64,000 bases of DNA. Origin: Marisediminitalea oceani (GTDB lineage Bacteria > Pseudomonadota > Gammaproteobacteria > Enterobacterales > Alteromonadaceae). Positions 35,691 to 46,270 of the stretch are shown in pieces. Under the pieces are notes generated by a model, which was not told the DNA's origin, ran no database searches, and saw only the letters and a program-made list of their open reading frames with translations. Positions within the stretch are counted from its first letter, which is position 1; every line of letters begins with the position of its first letter. The stretch spans positions 84,651-148,650 of the forward strand of contig NZ_RCUA01000053.1 in the NCBI RefSeq assembly GCF_003731635.1, read 5' to 3'. The position numbers and the translations under genes are program-made.

Positions 35691-36553
35691 ACAGGGTCCT
35701 TTAGTGAGGATTGACTCACAGCTAAATTCCAGTCATGCCAAACCGGCGTGAGTGTGTCTGTCTTTAACTGACAACGCCCCAGCTCAGTCCAACGTCCGGG
35801 GAAATGAAAATCAGAGCCGGCCGATGCCAGCAATTGATATTCAGCCACGATCGACTGCAACAGGGCTTGCTTCTCGGCACTCATACCGGGAAACACTACT
35901 TCTGCCGCATCGCCACCCGCCTCAGCAAACTCTGCGATTAGCCGGCGCAGCCATTTAGTGGTCATATCATAATGAATGGGATGCGCCAGTACCGCCCGGC
36001 CTCCCGCCTGCTGAATGACCTTTACCGCCGCAGCAATATCCGGCCACTCGGCTTTCACCGTCGCACGCTTTCCTTTACCCAAATATAGTTTAAAGGCTTT
36101 TTCTAAGGTCGCGACCTGGAAATTATCCACCAGCACACGGGCAAAGTGCGCCCGGGTGATCTGGCCTACTCCGGCATAACGGCGCGCTCGTTCCAGCGTG
36201 CCTTCAAAACCGCATTTTGCCAGTTTATCGGCAATTTTAGCCGCACGTTCTTCACGTTTTTGCTGTTGGTCTGCCAAAAACGCCTGTAGTGCCGGGTGCC
36301 CGGTATCGATATTTAAACCGACAATATGGATTTCGAAACTGTGCCAGCGCGTGGAGATTTCAACGCCGTCAATAATCCTCAGTGTCGGGTAATGCTCCTG
36401 AGCCGCAGCGTGGGCATCCGCCAGGCCATAAGTACTGTCGTGATCGGTAATAGCCAGTACATCAACCTGCATCGTTTGCGCGCGTTGAATAAGTTCGGCT
36501 GGTGTTAAGCGGCCATCCGAGAAAGTGGTGTGACTGTGCAAGTCAATTTTCAT
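35687..36553 (-). CDS. rnm: PHP-domain phosphoesterase, RNase AM (TrpH/YciV)
   Basis: A 288-residue PHP-family metal enzyme. The metal site motifs are DLHSHTTFSDG at the N-terminus, ITDHDSTYG, VEISTRW, AVLAHPIHY and the C-terminal GSDFHFPG. The E. coli orthologue (YciV/TrpH) matures rRNA 5' ends and cleaves 3',5'-nucleoside bisphosphates. It is the first gene of the minus-strand operon and lies divergent to the trp operon, an arrangement shared with enterobacteria. Confidence 0.93.
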   Translation of the reverse strand: MKIDLHSHTTFSDGRLTPAELIQRAQTMQVDVLAITDHDSTYGLADAHAAAQEHYPTLRIIDGVEISTRWHSFEIHIVGLNIDTGHPALQAFLADQQQKREERAAKIADKLAKCGFEGTLERARRYAGVGQITRAHFARVLVDNFQVATLEKAFKLYLGKGKRATVKAEWPDIAAAVKVIQQAGGRAVLAHPIHYDMTTKWLRRLIAEFAEAGGDAAEVVFPGMSAEKQALLQSIVAEYQLLASAGSDFHFPGRWTELGRCQLKTDTLTPVWHDWNLAVSQSSLKDPV

Positions 36554-36674
36554 GTAATTTCAAATTTATGGTTGACACAAATGGGTTTTTGTTTTCTTCT
36601 ATAGCACAGTATACGGATTGAATGCTTCGATGCCTATCGAAGATATCAAATTAAAACAACGAGACAGGAAACTA

Positions 36675-36740
36675 ATGCTTAAACAACCACAACACAGCGC
36701 CGTAATGGCAACTATCTGGTGGTGGCACTCCCTTCGATAA
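36675..36740 (+). CDS. trpL: trp operon leader peptide TrpL
   Basis: A 21-residue ORF starting MLKQPQHSAV and containing three consecutive TGG Trp codons (ATIWWWHSLR end). AGGA sits 7 bases before the ATG. Stalling at the Trp codons when Trp-tRNA is scarce would let ACGGGC at 36740-36745 pair with GCCCGT at 36781-36786 and so prevent the terminator hairpin. Too short for ordinary gene callers. Confidence 0.93.
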   Translation: MLKQPQHSAVMATIWWWHSLR

Positions 36741-36777
36741 CGGGCGGTGTGAGCGTTAGTGCGCAGAACAAACAAAA

Positions 36778-36808
36778 AAGGCCCGTAATGTTACGGGCCT
36801 TTTTTTTA
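36778..36808 (+). terminator. trp attenuator
   Basis: AAGGCCCGTAA and TTACGGGCCTT form a strong hairpin followed by a run of T to 36807, 21 bases before trpE. Together with the upstream leader peptide this is a classical ribosome-mediated attenuator. Confidence 0.93.
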
Positions 36809-36829
36809 ATTTTTAACCGGAGAAAAAAG

Positions 36830-38425
36830 ATGAGTTTGGCCGAATTAGGCATGGTCCCGGGAAAAGTGGAAACCATCGAGAGAACAGCAACCTACGTCAA
36901 TGATCCCTTAGCGGCATTTGCCCAGCTATGTGGCGAAAAGCCCCATGCGTTACTACTCGAATCAGCCGAGATAGACAGTAAGGATAACCTGCAAAGCCTG
37001 CTGATGGTGGATGGCGCTCTGCGCTTTGAATGCCGTGGGCAGGAGGTCACTATTCAAGCGCTGAGCGCCAACGGTGAAGGACTGTTACCGCTGTTTATGG
37101 AAAACTGTCCGGCCGACTTAAAATGTCAGATTGTCAGCGAGACTGAAATTACCCTGCAGTGCCATTCCCAAACGGCCAACCTCGACGAAGACAGCCGCTT
37201 AAAATCCACCAGCGTGTTCGATGTACTGCGGATGGTAGTTAAGCAAATCACGCCGCTGCGTGACCACCAGCATGCTGTATTCTTAGGTGGGGTATTTGCC
37301 TATGATTTACTGGCGACCTTCGAAGACCTGCCGGAGGTAGAAGAGGGCGATAATGACTGCGCCGACTTTGTGTTCTATCTGGCAGAAACCCTGATCACTT
37401 TTGACCATCAAACCCGCCAGGCAAGGTTGCTTGGCAGCGTGTTCAGCGGCAGTGAAGTGGCCACCAGTTATTTCGCTATTGCTCAGCGCCTTGAGGCACT
37501 GTGCGCCGAGTTACAAAGTCTGGCGCCACATGATTTATCGCCGGTTGCCGTAACAGAGCCCACGTCCTTGCAAGTGGATAAATCGGACGAAGACTACTGC
37601 AACGACGTGCTGACCTTAAAGGAACATATTCTGGCCGGCGATATTTTTCAGGTTGTGCCGTCCCGAACGTTTTCTCTGCCCTGCCCCGCACCACTTACCG
37701 CCTACGCCGCTCTGAAAAAACAAAACCCCAGCCCTTATATGTTTTACATGCAGGATGCTGAGTTTACGATTTTTGGTGCATCGCCGGAGTCAGCCCTTAA
37801 ATACACAGCCCAAAGCAATGTTGTTGAAATCTATCCGATTGCCGGCACCCGCCCCCGTGGCAAGCGCGCTAATGGCGAGATAGACCATGATATGGATAGC
37901 CGCATTGAGCTTAACCTGCGCGAAGATCAGAAAGAAAAAGCCGAACACCTGATGCTGGTAGACCTGGCCCGTAATGACGTAGCCAAGGTGTCTGAGCCTG
38001 GCACCCGTTATGTGAAAGATTTACTTAAAGTAGACCGCTATTCCCACGTAATGCACCTGGTTTCACGCGTGGTCGGCCAGTTACGTCACGATCTGGATGC
38101 GCTGCATGCTTATCAGGCCTGCATGAACATGGGCACCCTGGTGGGCGCGCCCAAAGTGAGTGCGGCTTCGTTAATTCGCAAGGTCGAGCACAAACGTCGC
38201 GGCAGCTACGGTGGTGCCGTGGGCTACCTGAATAATGATGGCGATATGGATACCTGTATTGTTATCCGCTCAGCGTTTGTTAAAAACGGCCGCGCTTACA
38301 TACAGGCTGGGGCTGGCGTAGTGTATGATTCCGATCCACAGGCAGAAGCGGAGGAAACCCGTAGCAAGGCACAGGCCGTCATCAATGCGGTGAAATCCTC
38401 AGTCAGCGTTCAGGGAGAAGTGTAA
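36830..38425 (+). CDS. trpE: Anthranilate synthase component I TrpE
   Basis: Converts chorismate to anthranilate using ammonia from TrpG. The 531-residue product has the tryptophan-binding LLESAEI element near the N-terminus and catalytic-domain motifs FQVVPSRTF, GASPESALK, PIAGTRPRGK, ELNLREDQKEKAEHLMLVDLARND and GAPKVSA, with GAGVVYDSDPQAEAEET at the end. The ATG at 36830 has CGGAG just upstream; a longer frame would start within the attenuator and is rejected. Its stop overlaps trpG by one base. Confidence 0.97.
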   Translation: MSLAELGMVPGKVETIERTATYVNDPLAAFAQLCGEKPHALLLESAEIDSKDNLQSLLMVDGALRFECRGQEVTIQALSANGEGLLPLFMENCPADLKCQIVSETEITLQCHSQTANLDEDSRLKSTSVFDVLRMVVKQITPLRDHQHAVFLGGVFAYDLLATFEDLPEVEEGDNDCADFVFYLAETLITFDHQTRQARLLGSVFSGSEVATSYFAIAQRLEALCAELQSLAPHDLSPVAVTEPTSLQVDKSDEDYCNDVLTLKEHILAGDIFQVVPSRTFSLPCPAPLTAYAALKKQNPSPYMFYMQDAEFTIFGASPESALKYTAQSNVVEIYPIAGTRPRGKRANGEIDHDMDSRIELNLREDQKEKAEHLMLVDLARNDVAKVSEPGTRYVKDLLKVDRYSHVMHLVSRVVGQLRHDLDALHAYQACMNMGTLVGAPKVSAASLIRKVEHKRRGSYGGAVGYLNNDGDMDTCIVIRSAFVKNGRAYIQAGAGVVYDSDPQAEAEETRSKAQAVINAVKSSVSVQGEV

Positions 38426-39027
38426 TGAGCCAGCCTATCACCGTTTTTCTGTTAGATAACGTCGACTCTTTTACCTACAACCTGGTAGATGAACTACGTA
38501 CCATGGAATTGAATATTGTGGTGTACCGCAATAATGTTGACGCCAGAATGCTATTCGAAAAAATGCAATTACAGGCTGAAAGCGGGCCGGTTTTATTGCT
38601 ATTATCCCCGGGGCCTGGTGCACCGCATGAAGCCGGTTGTATGCCAGAGTTGTTAAGCATGGTCCAGGGCCATTTTCCGGTACTCGGGATTTGTCTTGGG
38701 CATCAGGCCATAGTCGCCCATTATGGCGGCACCGTTGGCCGCGCTGAAGATGTTATGCACGGTAAGTCATCGGCCATTACCCATACCGGAGAGGCCATGT
38801 TTGCGGGTATGCCGCAGCCGCTTCATGTCGCCCGCTACCACTCGCTGATGGCGCTTGAGCTGCCTGATGGCTTAACTCCACTGGCCAAAGTCGGTACTAC
38901 GGTTATGGCGGTCTATCAGTCCGACGATAAAATGCTTGGATTCCAGTTTCATCCGGAGTCCATTCTAACGGCAGAGGGCAGTCGCCTGCTGCTGCAAAGC
39001 ATTCATTACCTGACCAAAGAGGATTAA
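38425..39027 (+). CDS. trpG: Anthranilate synthase component II TrpG (glutamine amidotransferase)
   Basis: A 200-residue class I glutamine amidotransferase. The nucleophile is Cys90 in VLGICLGHQAI and the His-Glu pair lies in FQFHPESI. It is a stand-alone TrpG, not fused to TrpD as in E. coli. TAATG overlap with trpE implies balanced synthesis of the two subunits. Confidence 0.96.
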   Translation: MSQPITVFLLDNVDSFTYNLVDELRTMELNIVVYRNNVDARMLFEKMQLQAESGPVLLLLSPGPGAPHEAGCMPELLSMVQGHFPVLGICLGHQAIVAHYGGTVGRAEDVMHGKSSAITHTGEAMFAGMPQPLHVARYHSLMALELPDGLTPLAKVGTTVMAVYQSDDKMLGFQFHPESILTAEGSRLLLQSIHYLTKED

Positions 39028-39030
39028 CTC

Positions 39031-40059
39031 ATGGCTGACTACAGCAAGGTAATTGAAAAACTCTTCGACGGTCAAAACCTGACCCAGGCCGAGTCATTTT
39101 CGGTGTTTAATCAGGTGATGCACGGTGAGCTTTCAGAAGTAAAGCTCGCCACCTTACTGACCGCACTTAAGATTAACGGCGAGTCCCCCAATGAAATTGC
39201 CGGGGCAGCCAGTGCCATGGTGTCTAATGCACGCCCTTTTCCAACCCCGGATTACGAATTTGGTGATATCGTTGGTACCGGTGGTGACGGCCATCACACT
39301 ATCAATATTTCCAGCGCCGCGGCGCTGGTAGCCGCCAGTTGTGGTGTTAAGGTCGCCAAACACGGTAACCGCAGCGTATCGAGCAAGTCCGGCTCGGCTG
39401 ACTTCTTCCGTGAATGCGGCATCAAGCTTGATATTACTCCCGAAGTGGCACGCAAGTGCCTGGATGAGGTGAATTTCTGCTTCCTGTTTGCGCCGGTTTA
39501 TCACGCCGGTATGCGCTTTGCGGCGCCGGTGCGTGCTGAGATGAAAACCCGCACATTGTTTAACATTCTGGGGCCGCTGGCCAACCCGGCCGGGCCGACG
39601 TTTGGCGTATATGGCGTATATACCCCGGAGCTACTGGATACCTACGCGCAAACCCTGACACTGATGGGACAACGCAAAGCGTTAATTGTCCACGGTGACG
39701 GACTGGATGAGCTATCATTACACGGCCCCACTCAGGTAGTAGAAATTGATCATGGCAGCACGACCCACTATACGGTTACCGCTGCCGACTTTGGCCTGAG
39801 CCATGCGCCTATCAGCGCTATTGCCGGCGGTGAGCCGGTTGAAAACCGCCAGCTGATTGAAGCCGCGTTACGCGGTGAAGGCGAGCAGGCACACCGTGAA
39901 GCTATTGCAATGAATGCCGGCGCACTGTTAAAAATCAGCGGACACGCCAATACCTTTAAAGATGGCGCAGAGCAGGCACTCAATGCTATGGCGACCGCCG
40001 CACCCATCAATTTAATCAGACAAGTCGCTGAACACAGCCAACTGGAAGAAAATGCATGA
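39031..40059 (+). CDS. trpD: Anthranilate phosphoribosyltransferase TrpD
   Basis: Adds phosphoribosyl from PRPP to anthranilate. The 342-residue product has the PRPP motif GTGGDGHHTINISSA, KHGNRSVSSKSGSADF and the family stretch FNILGPLANPAGP. GAGGA precedes the ATG, three bases after the trpG stop; the 3' end overlaps the next gene by four bases. Confidence 0.96.
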   Translation: MADYSKVIEKLFDGQNLTQAESFSVFNQVMHGELSEVKLATLLTALKINGESPNEIAGAASAMVSNARPFPTPDYEFGDIVGTGGDGHHTINISSAAALVAASCGVKVAKHGNRSVSSKSGSADFFRECGIKLDITPEVARKCLDEVNFCFLFAPVYHAGMRFAAPVRAEMKTRTLFNILGPLANPAGPTFGVYGVYTPELLDTYAQTLTLMGQRKALIVHGDGLDELSLHGPTQVVEIDHGSTTHYTVTAADFGLSHAPISAIAGGEPVENRQLIEAALRGEGEQAHREAIAMNAGALLKISGHANTFKDGAEQALNAMATAAPINLIRQVAEHSQLEENA

Positions 40060-41453
40060 GCAACGTCCTCGAGAAAATAGTTGAAGACAAACGTGTCGAA
40101 ATTGAAGCACGCATGGCCGAGACGCCTCTTGAGCAAATAAAGCAGGGGTTAACGCCATCAACCAAAAGCCTGTTTGATGCCCTGAATGCCCCGAATGCCG
40201 GCTATATTTTAGAGTGTAAAAAAGCCTCCCCTTCAAAAGGGTTGATCCGTGAAAAGTTCGATCTGGATGAAATCCTCGCGGCTTATACCCCCTTTGCGGC
40301 AGGCATTTCGGTACTGACAGACGAGAAATACTTTCAGGGCAAGTTTGAATACTTAGCCTATGTGACCGAACGCGTGAGTCAGCCAGTACTCAACAAAGAT
40401 TTCTTTGTTTGTGAGTATCAGGTGTACCTGGCCCGTTATTACAATGCCGATGCCATATTATTAATGCTGTCGGTTCTTGATGATGAAACCTACCAACAGC
40501 TTGCAGACGTGGCTGATTCACTGGGTCTGGATATCCTGACCGAGGTCAGCAATGAAGAAGAGATGCATCGTGCGATTGCGTTAAAAGCCAAAATTATTGG
40601 TATTAACAACCGCGACCTACGCGACCTGTCTACTGATTTGGCGACCACTGAAAAGCTGGTCCCGATGCTAAAAGATGCAACCCATGAACATGTGGTGATC
40701 AGCGAATCCGGCATTTATACCCATCAGGACGTGCTGCGACTGGCGCCGCTGTGTCAGGGCTTCCTGGTAGGCAGCGCCTTAATGGCACAGCAGGACCTGC
40801 CACAGGCCGTCAAACAACTGGTTTACGGTACGGTCAAAGTCTGCGGCATGACCCAACCGGAACAGGTACGTCATGCCTTTGAAAGTGGTGCCAGTTATTG
40901 CGGATTAATTTTTGCTGCTCATTCCAAACGCTGCGTGTCGCCTGATCAGGCACGTGATATCGTCGCTGCCACTCCTGGCAACTATGTTGGTGTGTTTGTC
41001 AATCAGCCCCTTGAGATGGTACTTGAAATCGCTAATGAGCTGGGCCTCAAAGCCGTGCAGCTGCATGGTGATGAAGACACCATGTACCGTCAGCATTTAC
41101 GGGCAAACCTGCCCGAGGGCTGCGAAATCTGGCAGGCCATAGGCGTTGCCGGTGAGTTACCTTACCTGACTCATGCGTTGCTGGATGACGAAACACTGGA
41201 TAAGGTGCTGCTGGACTGTCAGGTTGGCAAACAAACCGGTGGTACCGGCCAGCAATTTGACTGGTCAGTGATCCACAATGAGCTTGATCTCGAAAAACTC
41301 GTTATAGCAGGTGGTATCAATCCACAGAATATTGCTGCGGCACAGGCAACCGGTGTTGCCATTGTTGATGTAAACTCGGGGGTAGAAGACAGCCCGGGCA
41401 ACAAATCTGCACAGCAGGTCAGCGAACTCTTTACTATTTGTCGCCAGTATTAA
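40056..41453 (+). CDS. trpCF: Bifunctional indole-3-glycerol-phosphate synthase / phosphoribosylanthranilate isomerase
   Basis: A 465-residue fusion of two TIM barrels, as in enterobacteria. Residues 1 to about 258 are TrpC ([48 protein letters not shown]); residues about 262-465 are TrpF ([29 protein letters not shown] with [18 protein letters not shown]). The two activities catalyse consecutive but reversed-order steps of the pathway. Translation is coupled to trpD by ATGA. Confidence 0.96.
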   Translation: MSNVLEKIVEDKRVEIEARMAETPLEQIKQGLTPSTKSLFDALNAPNAGYILECKKASPSKGLIREKFDLDEILAAYTPFAAGISVLTDEKYFQGKFEYLAYVTERVSQPVLNKDFFVCEYQVYLARYYNADAILLMLSVLDDETYQQLADVADSLGLDILTEVSNEEEMHRAIALKAKIIGINNRDLRDLSTDLATTEKLVPMLKDATHEHVVISESGIYTHQDVLRLAPLCQGFLVGSALMAQQDLPQAVKQLVYGTVKVCGMTQPEQVRHAFESGASYCGLIFAAHSKRCVSPDQARDIVAATPGNYVGVFVNQPLEMVLEIANELGLKAVQLHGDEDTMYRQHLRANLPEGCEIWQAIGVAGELPYLTHALLDDETLDKVLLDCQVGKQTGGTGQQFDWSVIHNELDLEKLVIAGGINPQNIAAAQATGVAIVDVNSGVEDSPGNKSAQQVSELFTICRQY

Positions 41454-41481
41454 GCGGCCGATATATTCAACAGGACATTTC

Positions 41482-42669
41482 ATGAATCAATTAGATACAA
41501 AATTTGGGGAATACGGCGGCATGTATGTGCCTGAGCTGCTTATCCCCGCGCTGGATCAGCTTGAACAAGCGTTCCTGGAAGCGAAAGACGATCCGGCATT
41601 TAATGCTGAGTTTATGTCACTCTTAAAAGATTACGCAGGGCGTCCAACATCGATGTTCCTGACCCGTAATCTGGTGTCTAACCCTAACGTTAAACTGTAT
41701 TTAAAGCGTGAAGATTTACTTCACGGCGGCGCGCATAAAACCAATCAGGTATTGGGTCAGGCGCTACTCACCAAACGTATGGGTAAAACCGAAGTTATCG
41801 CCGAAACCGGTGCTGGACAGCACGGCGTAGCAACTGCGCTGGCATGTGCGTTACTGGGACTGAAAGCACGTATTTACATGGGCGCGAAAGACGTTGAGCG
41901 GCAGTCGCCTAACGTTTTCAGAATGCGTTTAATGGGCGCTGAGGTGATTCCGGTGGATTCTGGTTCAGGCACCTTAAAAGACGCGGTTAACGAAGCATTG
42001 CGTGACTGGTCTGCCAATTACGACAAAGCCCATTACCTGCTCGGCACGGCTGCGGGCCCTCACCCGTTCCCAACCATCGTACGCGAATACCACCGTATGA
42101 TTGGTGAAGAAACCCGTGCGCAGATCCTCGAGAAAGAAGGTCGTCTGCCAGATGCCGTTGTGGCGTGTGTAGGCGGTGGCTCCAATGCCATTGGCATGTT
42201 TGCTGACTTTATCGATGAGCCATCTGTTCGCTTAGTCGGTGTAGAGCCGGCCGGTAAAGGTGTGCATACCAAAGATCATGGTGCCGCTATTGGTAAAGGC
42301 ACTAAAGGTATACTGCACGGCGCCTACACCTATATTATGCAAAACCCGGATGGCCAGATTGAAGAAAGCTACTCGGTATCAGCCGGTCTGGATTATCCGG
42401 CCGTTGGCCCACAGCATGCGTACCTTTCTGATATCGGCCGCGCTGAATATGTGTCGGTCACCGACGAGGAAGCGCTCAATGCGTTCCAGTTACTGGCTCG
42501 TAAAGAAGGTATTATCCCGGCCCTTGAGTCTTCTCACGCGCTGGCCTACGCCTTAAACATGGCTGATGAAGCCGAAGAAGAAACCGTCATTGTGGTGAAC
42601 CTGTCTGGCCGGGGCGATAAAGACCTGGGTCACGTAATCAGTATCTTAGGAGATCAGGTCAATGGATAG
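41482..42669 (+). CDS. trpB: Tryptophan synthase beta subunit TrpB
   Basis: PLP enzyme joining indole and serine. The 395-residue product has the cofactor Lys86 in [10 protein letters not shown], the phosphate-binding [10 protein letters not shown] and [10 protein letters not shown]. Length is normal. It overlaps trpA by eight bases. Confidence 0.97.
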   Translation: MNQLDTKFGEYGGMYVPELLIPALDQLEQAFLEAKDDPAFNAEFMSLLKDYAGRPTSMFLTRNLVSNPNVKLYLKREDLLHGGAHKTNQVLGQALLTKRMGKTEVIAETGAGQHGVATALACALLGLKARIYMGAKDVERQSPNVFRMRLMGAEVIPVDSGSGTLKDAVNEALRDWSANYDKAHYLLGTAAGPHPFPTIVREYHRMIGEETRAQILEKEGRLPDAVVACVGGGSNAIGMFADFIDEPSVRLVGVEPAGKGVHTKDHGAAIGKGTKGILHGAYTYIMQNPDGQIEESYSVSAGLDYPAVGPQHAYLSDIGRAEYVSVTDEEALNAFQLLARKEGIIPALESSHALAYALNMADEAEEETVIVVNLSGRGDKDLGHVISILGDQVNG

Positions 42670-43468
42670 ATATGCAGCCATGTTTGGCCGTTTAAACGAG
42701 CAAAACGCAGGGGCGTTTGTACCATTTGTAATGGTCGGTGATCCGGACCTGGAAACCTCTGAGCAAATCATCACCCAGTTGATTGAAAGCGGCGCCGATG
42801 CGTTAGAGCTGGGGATCCCGTTTTCTGATCCGGTAGCCGACGGCCCGACTATTCAGAAGGCCAGTATCCGAGCGCTGGAGAGCGGCGTTACGCCCACCGC
42901 GTGTTTTGAATTACTCAAGCGCATTCGGGCTAAGTACCCGGATGTACCCATTGGTTTATTGCTCTACAGTAACCTGGTACTGGCCAAAGGCGTGGAAGGC
43001 TTTTATGCACAAGCCGCCGATGCCGGTGTGGACTCGATTCTGATTGCTGACGTGCCTATTCGTGAAGCCAAGCGCTTTATCGATACGGCTAATGCCAACG
43101 GCATCAAGCAAATTCTTATCGCGCCGCCAAACGCCACCGACGCCACCTTTAAAGCGATTGGTGATTTATCAGCTGGCTATACCTATTTGCTGGGCCGCGC
43201 TGGCGTTACCGGGGCAGAAACCGCTGCCACAATGCCAGCTGCATCATTAATAGAACGTCTCACCAACGTCAATGCAGCGCCGCCCCTGCTCGGTTTTGGG
43301 ATCTCAAACCCCGAACAGGTAAAACACGCCATTGAAAGCGGTGCAGCCGGGGCAATTTCAGGCTCCGCAACCGTTAATATTATTGCGCAAAATCTCGATG
43401 ACGTGCCGGCTATGCTGACCGCACTCGGTGAGTTTGTGACAGAAATGAAAGCCGCTACAGGGAAGTAA
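42662..43468 (+). CDS. trpA: Tryptophan synthase alpha subunit TrpA
   Basis: Cleaves indole-3-glycerol phosphate to indole, which is channelled to TrpB. The 268-residue product has catalytic Glu49 and Asp60 in [15 protein letters not shown] and the phosphate loop [16 protein letters not shown] lies upstream of the ATG within trpB. Confidence 0.96.
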   Translation: MDRYAAMFGRLNEQNAGAFVPFVMVGDPDLETSEQIITQLIESGADALELGIPFSDPVADGPTIQKASIRALESGVTPTACFELLKRIRAKYPDVPIGLLLYSNLVLAKGVEGFYAQAADAGVDSILIADVPIREAKRFIDTANANGIKQILIAPPNATDATFKAIGDLSAGYTYLLGRAGVTGAETAATMPAASLIERLTNVNAAPPLLGFGISNPEQVKHAIESGAAGAISGSATVNIIAQNLDDVPAMLTALGEFVTEMKAATGK

Positions 43469-43471
43469 GCC

Positions 43472-43771
43472 ATGTATTATATGATTTGTGCCACCGATAA
43501 GCCGGATACCCTGGCCGAGCGCTTAGCCGCTCGCCCGGCCCATCTGGCTCGCCTGAATGAACTAAAAGATAACGGCCGTCTGCTGATAGCCGGTCCTTTC
43601 CCGGCCATCGACAGCGAAGATCCCGGCAGCGCCGGCTTCACCGGCTCACTGGTAGTTGCCGAGTTTGCCAGCCTGGAAGACGCTCAGACCTGGGCAGACG
43701 CCGACCCGTATATCGATGCCGGGGTTTATCAGAACGTTATCGTTAAACCCTACAAGAAAGTGTTACCTTAA
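43472..43771 (+). CDS. yciI: YciI family protein
   Basis: A 99-residue protein very similar to E. coli YciI along its whole length ([48 protein letters not shown]). The small ferredoxin-like fold carries a conserved His (PAHLARL) and Asp; the biochemical function is unknown. It starts three bases after the trpA stop with GGGAAG upstream and closes the trp operon. Confidence 0.93.
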   Translation: MYYMICATDKPDTLAERLAARPAHLARLNELKDNGRLLIAGPFPAIDSEDPGSAGFTGSLVVAEFASLEDAQTWADADPYIDAGVYQNVIVKPYKKVLP

Positions 43772-43785
43772 TTCTTCCCTCTGTT

Positions 43786-43818
43786 GCGCAAAGCAAGCAC
43801 AGGCTTTGCGCTCTTCTC
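43786..43818 (+). terminator. Terminator of the trp operon
   Basis: GCGCAAAGC and GCTTTGCGC form a perfect 9-bp stem with an 8-base loop, followed by TCTTCT, 14 bases after the yciI stop. Confidence 0.7.
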
Positions 43819-43890
43819 CCCCGGTGGTACTATAATTACACTAGCCCGACTTTAAGTTGTGCCCTGGCGCTCGGGATGAGCCGCAGCACA

Positions 43891-43957
43891 ATTCAGACAA
43901 TATTCAGCCTGACCGGGTTATCCTGTTGATAATAACTAGTGATTGGGTAGTACCCAA
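43891..43957 (+). promoter_or_regulatory. Candidate regulatory sites of the PepSY-phoPQ-like operon
   Basis: A direct repeat ATTCAG-N5-ATTCAG (43891-43907) has the 11-base period typical of OmpR/PhoP-family binding sites. A perfect 15-bp dyad TTGGGTAGTACCCAA follows at 43943-43957, ending just before the GGAG ribosome site. A TATAAT lies at 43831-43836. Binding by the operon's own regulator is inferred. Confidence 0.4.
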
Positions 43958-43970
43958 CGAGTGGAGTGAC

Positions 43971-44245
43971 ATGTTCAAAAGCGTTGTTACCGGTGTATTG
44001 CTTGTGATGCTGACCCTCTGTGCTCCTGGCGCAATGGCCCGGCAAGACAATGGAAAACCCGTGAAAAATTCAACTCAGGCGGCACAACAGGCCAAACGTC
44101 ATGTTGAGGGCCGGGTATTGAAAGTCGACCCTAAAAAGAGCTCCTACCGGGTAAAAATGCTTAAAAAATCAGGCCGCGTTGTCTCTCTCGATGTGGACAA
44201 ACGATCTGGCAAGGTTAAACCCAGCAAGCGCAAGGATGATAATTA

Positions 44246-44246
<1 letters not shown>
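43971..44246 (+). CDS. Small secreted PepSY-like protein
   Basis: A 91-residue protein with a signal peptide (1 to about 23, ending AMA) and a single PepSY-like module (residues about 50-85: VEGRVLKVDPKKSSYRVKML and DVDKRSGKV), rich in Lys. Such proteins precede PhoP/QseB-type two-component genes in many proteobacteria and probably modulate the sensor in the periplasm. GGAG precedes the ATG at 43971; the longer frame from 43857 is non-coding in character. The stop overlaps the regulator's GTG start. Confidence 0.8.
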
Positions 44247-44941
<695 letters not shown>

Positions 44942-44944
44942 TCG

Positions 44945-46270
44945 ATGCCTAATCTGTCGCTGCGGCTGCGCAGTTTGCTTATTGCCATACTCGCCCTGGG
45001 CATTTTTATACCCGTTACCGTTTTAACGCTATCCAAAGCGTATACCTCCAGTTTGTTGCAGGCCAAATATAACGAACTGAAGCTGATGAACCTGGCGATG
45101 ATTTCGGTATTTGAGTTTGAGGACGGTGAGAGCCTGATGCCGCAAATGCTCTACGATGAGCAGCTGAACCTGCCCGACTCTGGATATGTAGGTGCTATTA
45201 GCGTTAATAATCAATTGGTGTGGCAATCCGCTTCCAGCGTTTACACCGTTTTTGACTCACTGATGACAACACCGGCTATCGGTGACGAGGTATTTGTTCC
45301 TCAGTATGCCCTGGACGACTCTGGCAGTGAGTATTTTGCCTACGCCTTTACCGCCGAGTTCGATAATGGCGACCAGTACATCCCGGTCAGCTTTTATGTA
45401 TTTAACGACCGACGCGATTTTCTGCACGAACGCGATGCCTTTCTGCGCTCGGTCTGGCAATACCTTGGCGCGCTGGGCGCTGGCCTGCTTGTGGTACTAA
45501 TAATTGGCATGAATACCTTACTCAAGCCGGTACGCTTACTTATTGGTGAAATACAACAGGCCAGTGGCGGCAACCAGACCCGACTAACCGAAGATTATCC
45601 ACCGGAGTTTACCCCGCTCAAGCAGAGCATTAACCAGTTACTGGCCGGCGAAGCTGAACAACGGGAGCGTTATAAGAACAGTCTGGGCGATTTGGCCCAC
45701 AGCCTGAAAACGCCCCTGGCGGTAGCACTTGGTACAGCGGCCCTGCCCGACTCTGCTAAAGAACCGCTGCAGCAAATTGACACATTAATTAAGCGCCAGT
45801 TAAAACGAGCGTCTGCCGGAGCGTCTGTCTGGAGCCAGGGCGAACCGGTAATGCCGGTGGTACAGCAATTAATCGCCGCACTGAATAAGGTCTATCGCGA
45901 CAAAAACTTAAAACTCAGCGCCAGCGGCGATGAGGGACTGTTTTATGGTGATAAAACCGATTTAATGGAAATTCTCGGTAACCTGATGGATAACGCCTGT
46001 AAGGCAGCTCGCAATGAGGTGGTGGTTTCTGTCAGGCAACTATCCCGGCAGACAGAACTCCACATCGATGATGACGGCCCGGGGATCCCTGCAGAGCAAG
46101 TCGAGCGACTACTTAACCGCGGGCAACGACTCGATGCCTACACCGATGGTCAGGGCATAGGGATGGCCGTGGTGACCGACTTACTGACCGCCTACGAGGG
46201 TAGGCTGACCATTAACCGTGCGACGCTCGGCGGTGCCAGCGTTAAGATTACTTTGCCGTCCCCTCGTTAG
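44945..46270 (+). CDS. PhoQ-like sensor histidine kinase
   Basis: A 441-residue inner-membrane kinase: TM1 (about 9-30), periplasmic sensor (about 31-172) with an acidic patch EFEDGESL and further DDSGSE, TM2 (about 173-190), HAMP-like linker, H-box LGDLAHSLKTPLAV (His252), N-box LMEILGNLMDNACKAA, G1 DDGPGIP and GQGIGMAVV. The H- and N-box wording matches PhoQ, which senses divalent cations and cationic peptides through acidic residues. The 3' end overlaps the convergent permease gene by 23 bases. Confidence 0.9.
   Translation: MPNLSLRLRSLLIAILALGIFIPVTVLTLSKAYTSSLLQAKYNELKLMNLAMISVFEFEDGESLMPQMLYDEQLNLPDSGYVGAISVNNQLVWQSASSVYTVFDSLMTTPAIGDEVFVPQYALDDSGSEYFAYAFTAEFDNGDQYIPVSFYVFNDRRDFLHERDAFLRSVWQYLGALGAGLLVVLIIGMNTLLKPVRLLIGEIQQASGGNQTRLTEDYPPEFTPLKQSINQLLAGEAEQRERYKNSLGDLAHSLKTPLAVALGTAALPDSAKEPLQQIDTLIKRQLKRASAGASVWSQGEPVMPVVQQLIAALNKVYRDKNLKLSASGDEGLFYGDKTDLMEILGNLMDNACKAARNEVVVSVRQLSRQTELHIDDDGPGIPAEQVERLLNRGQRLDAYTDGQGIGMAVVTDLLTAYEGRLTINRATLGGASVKITLPSPR

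Noticed and set aside
36570..36630. TTGACA at 36572-36577 as trp promoter with a TrpR operator
   Set aside because: No -10 at suitable spacing (TATAGC is 22 bases away) and no GTACTAG-type TrpR dyad was found; the promoter position remains open.
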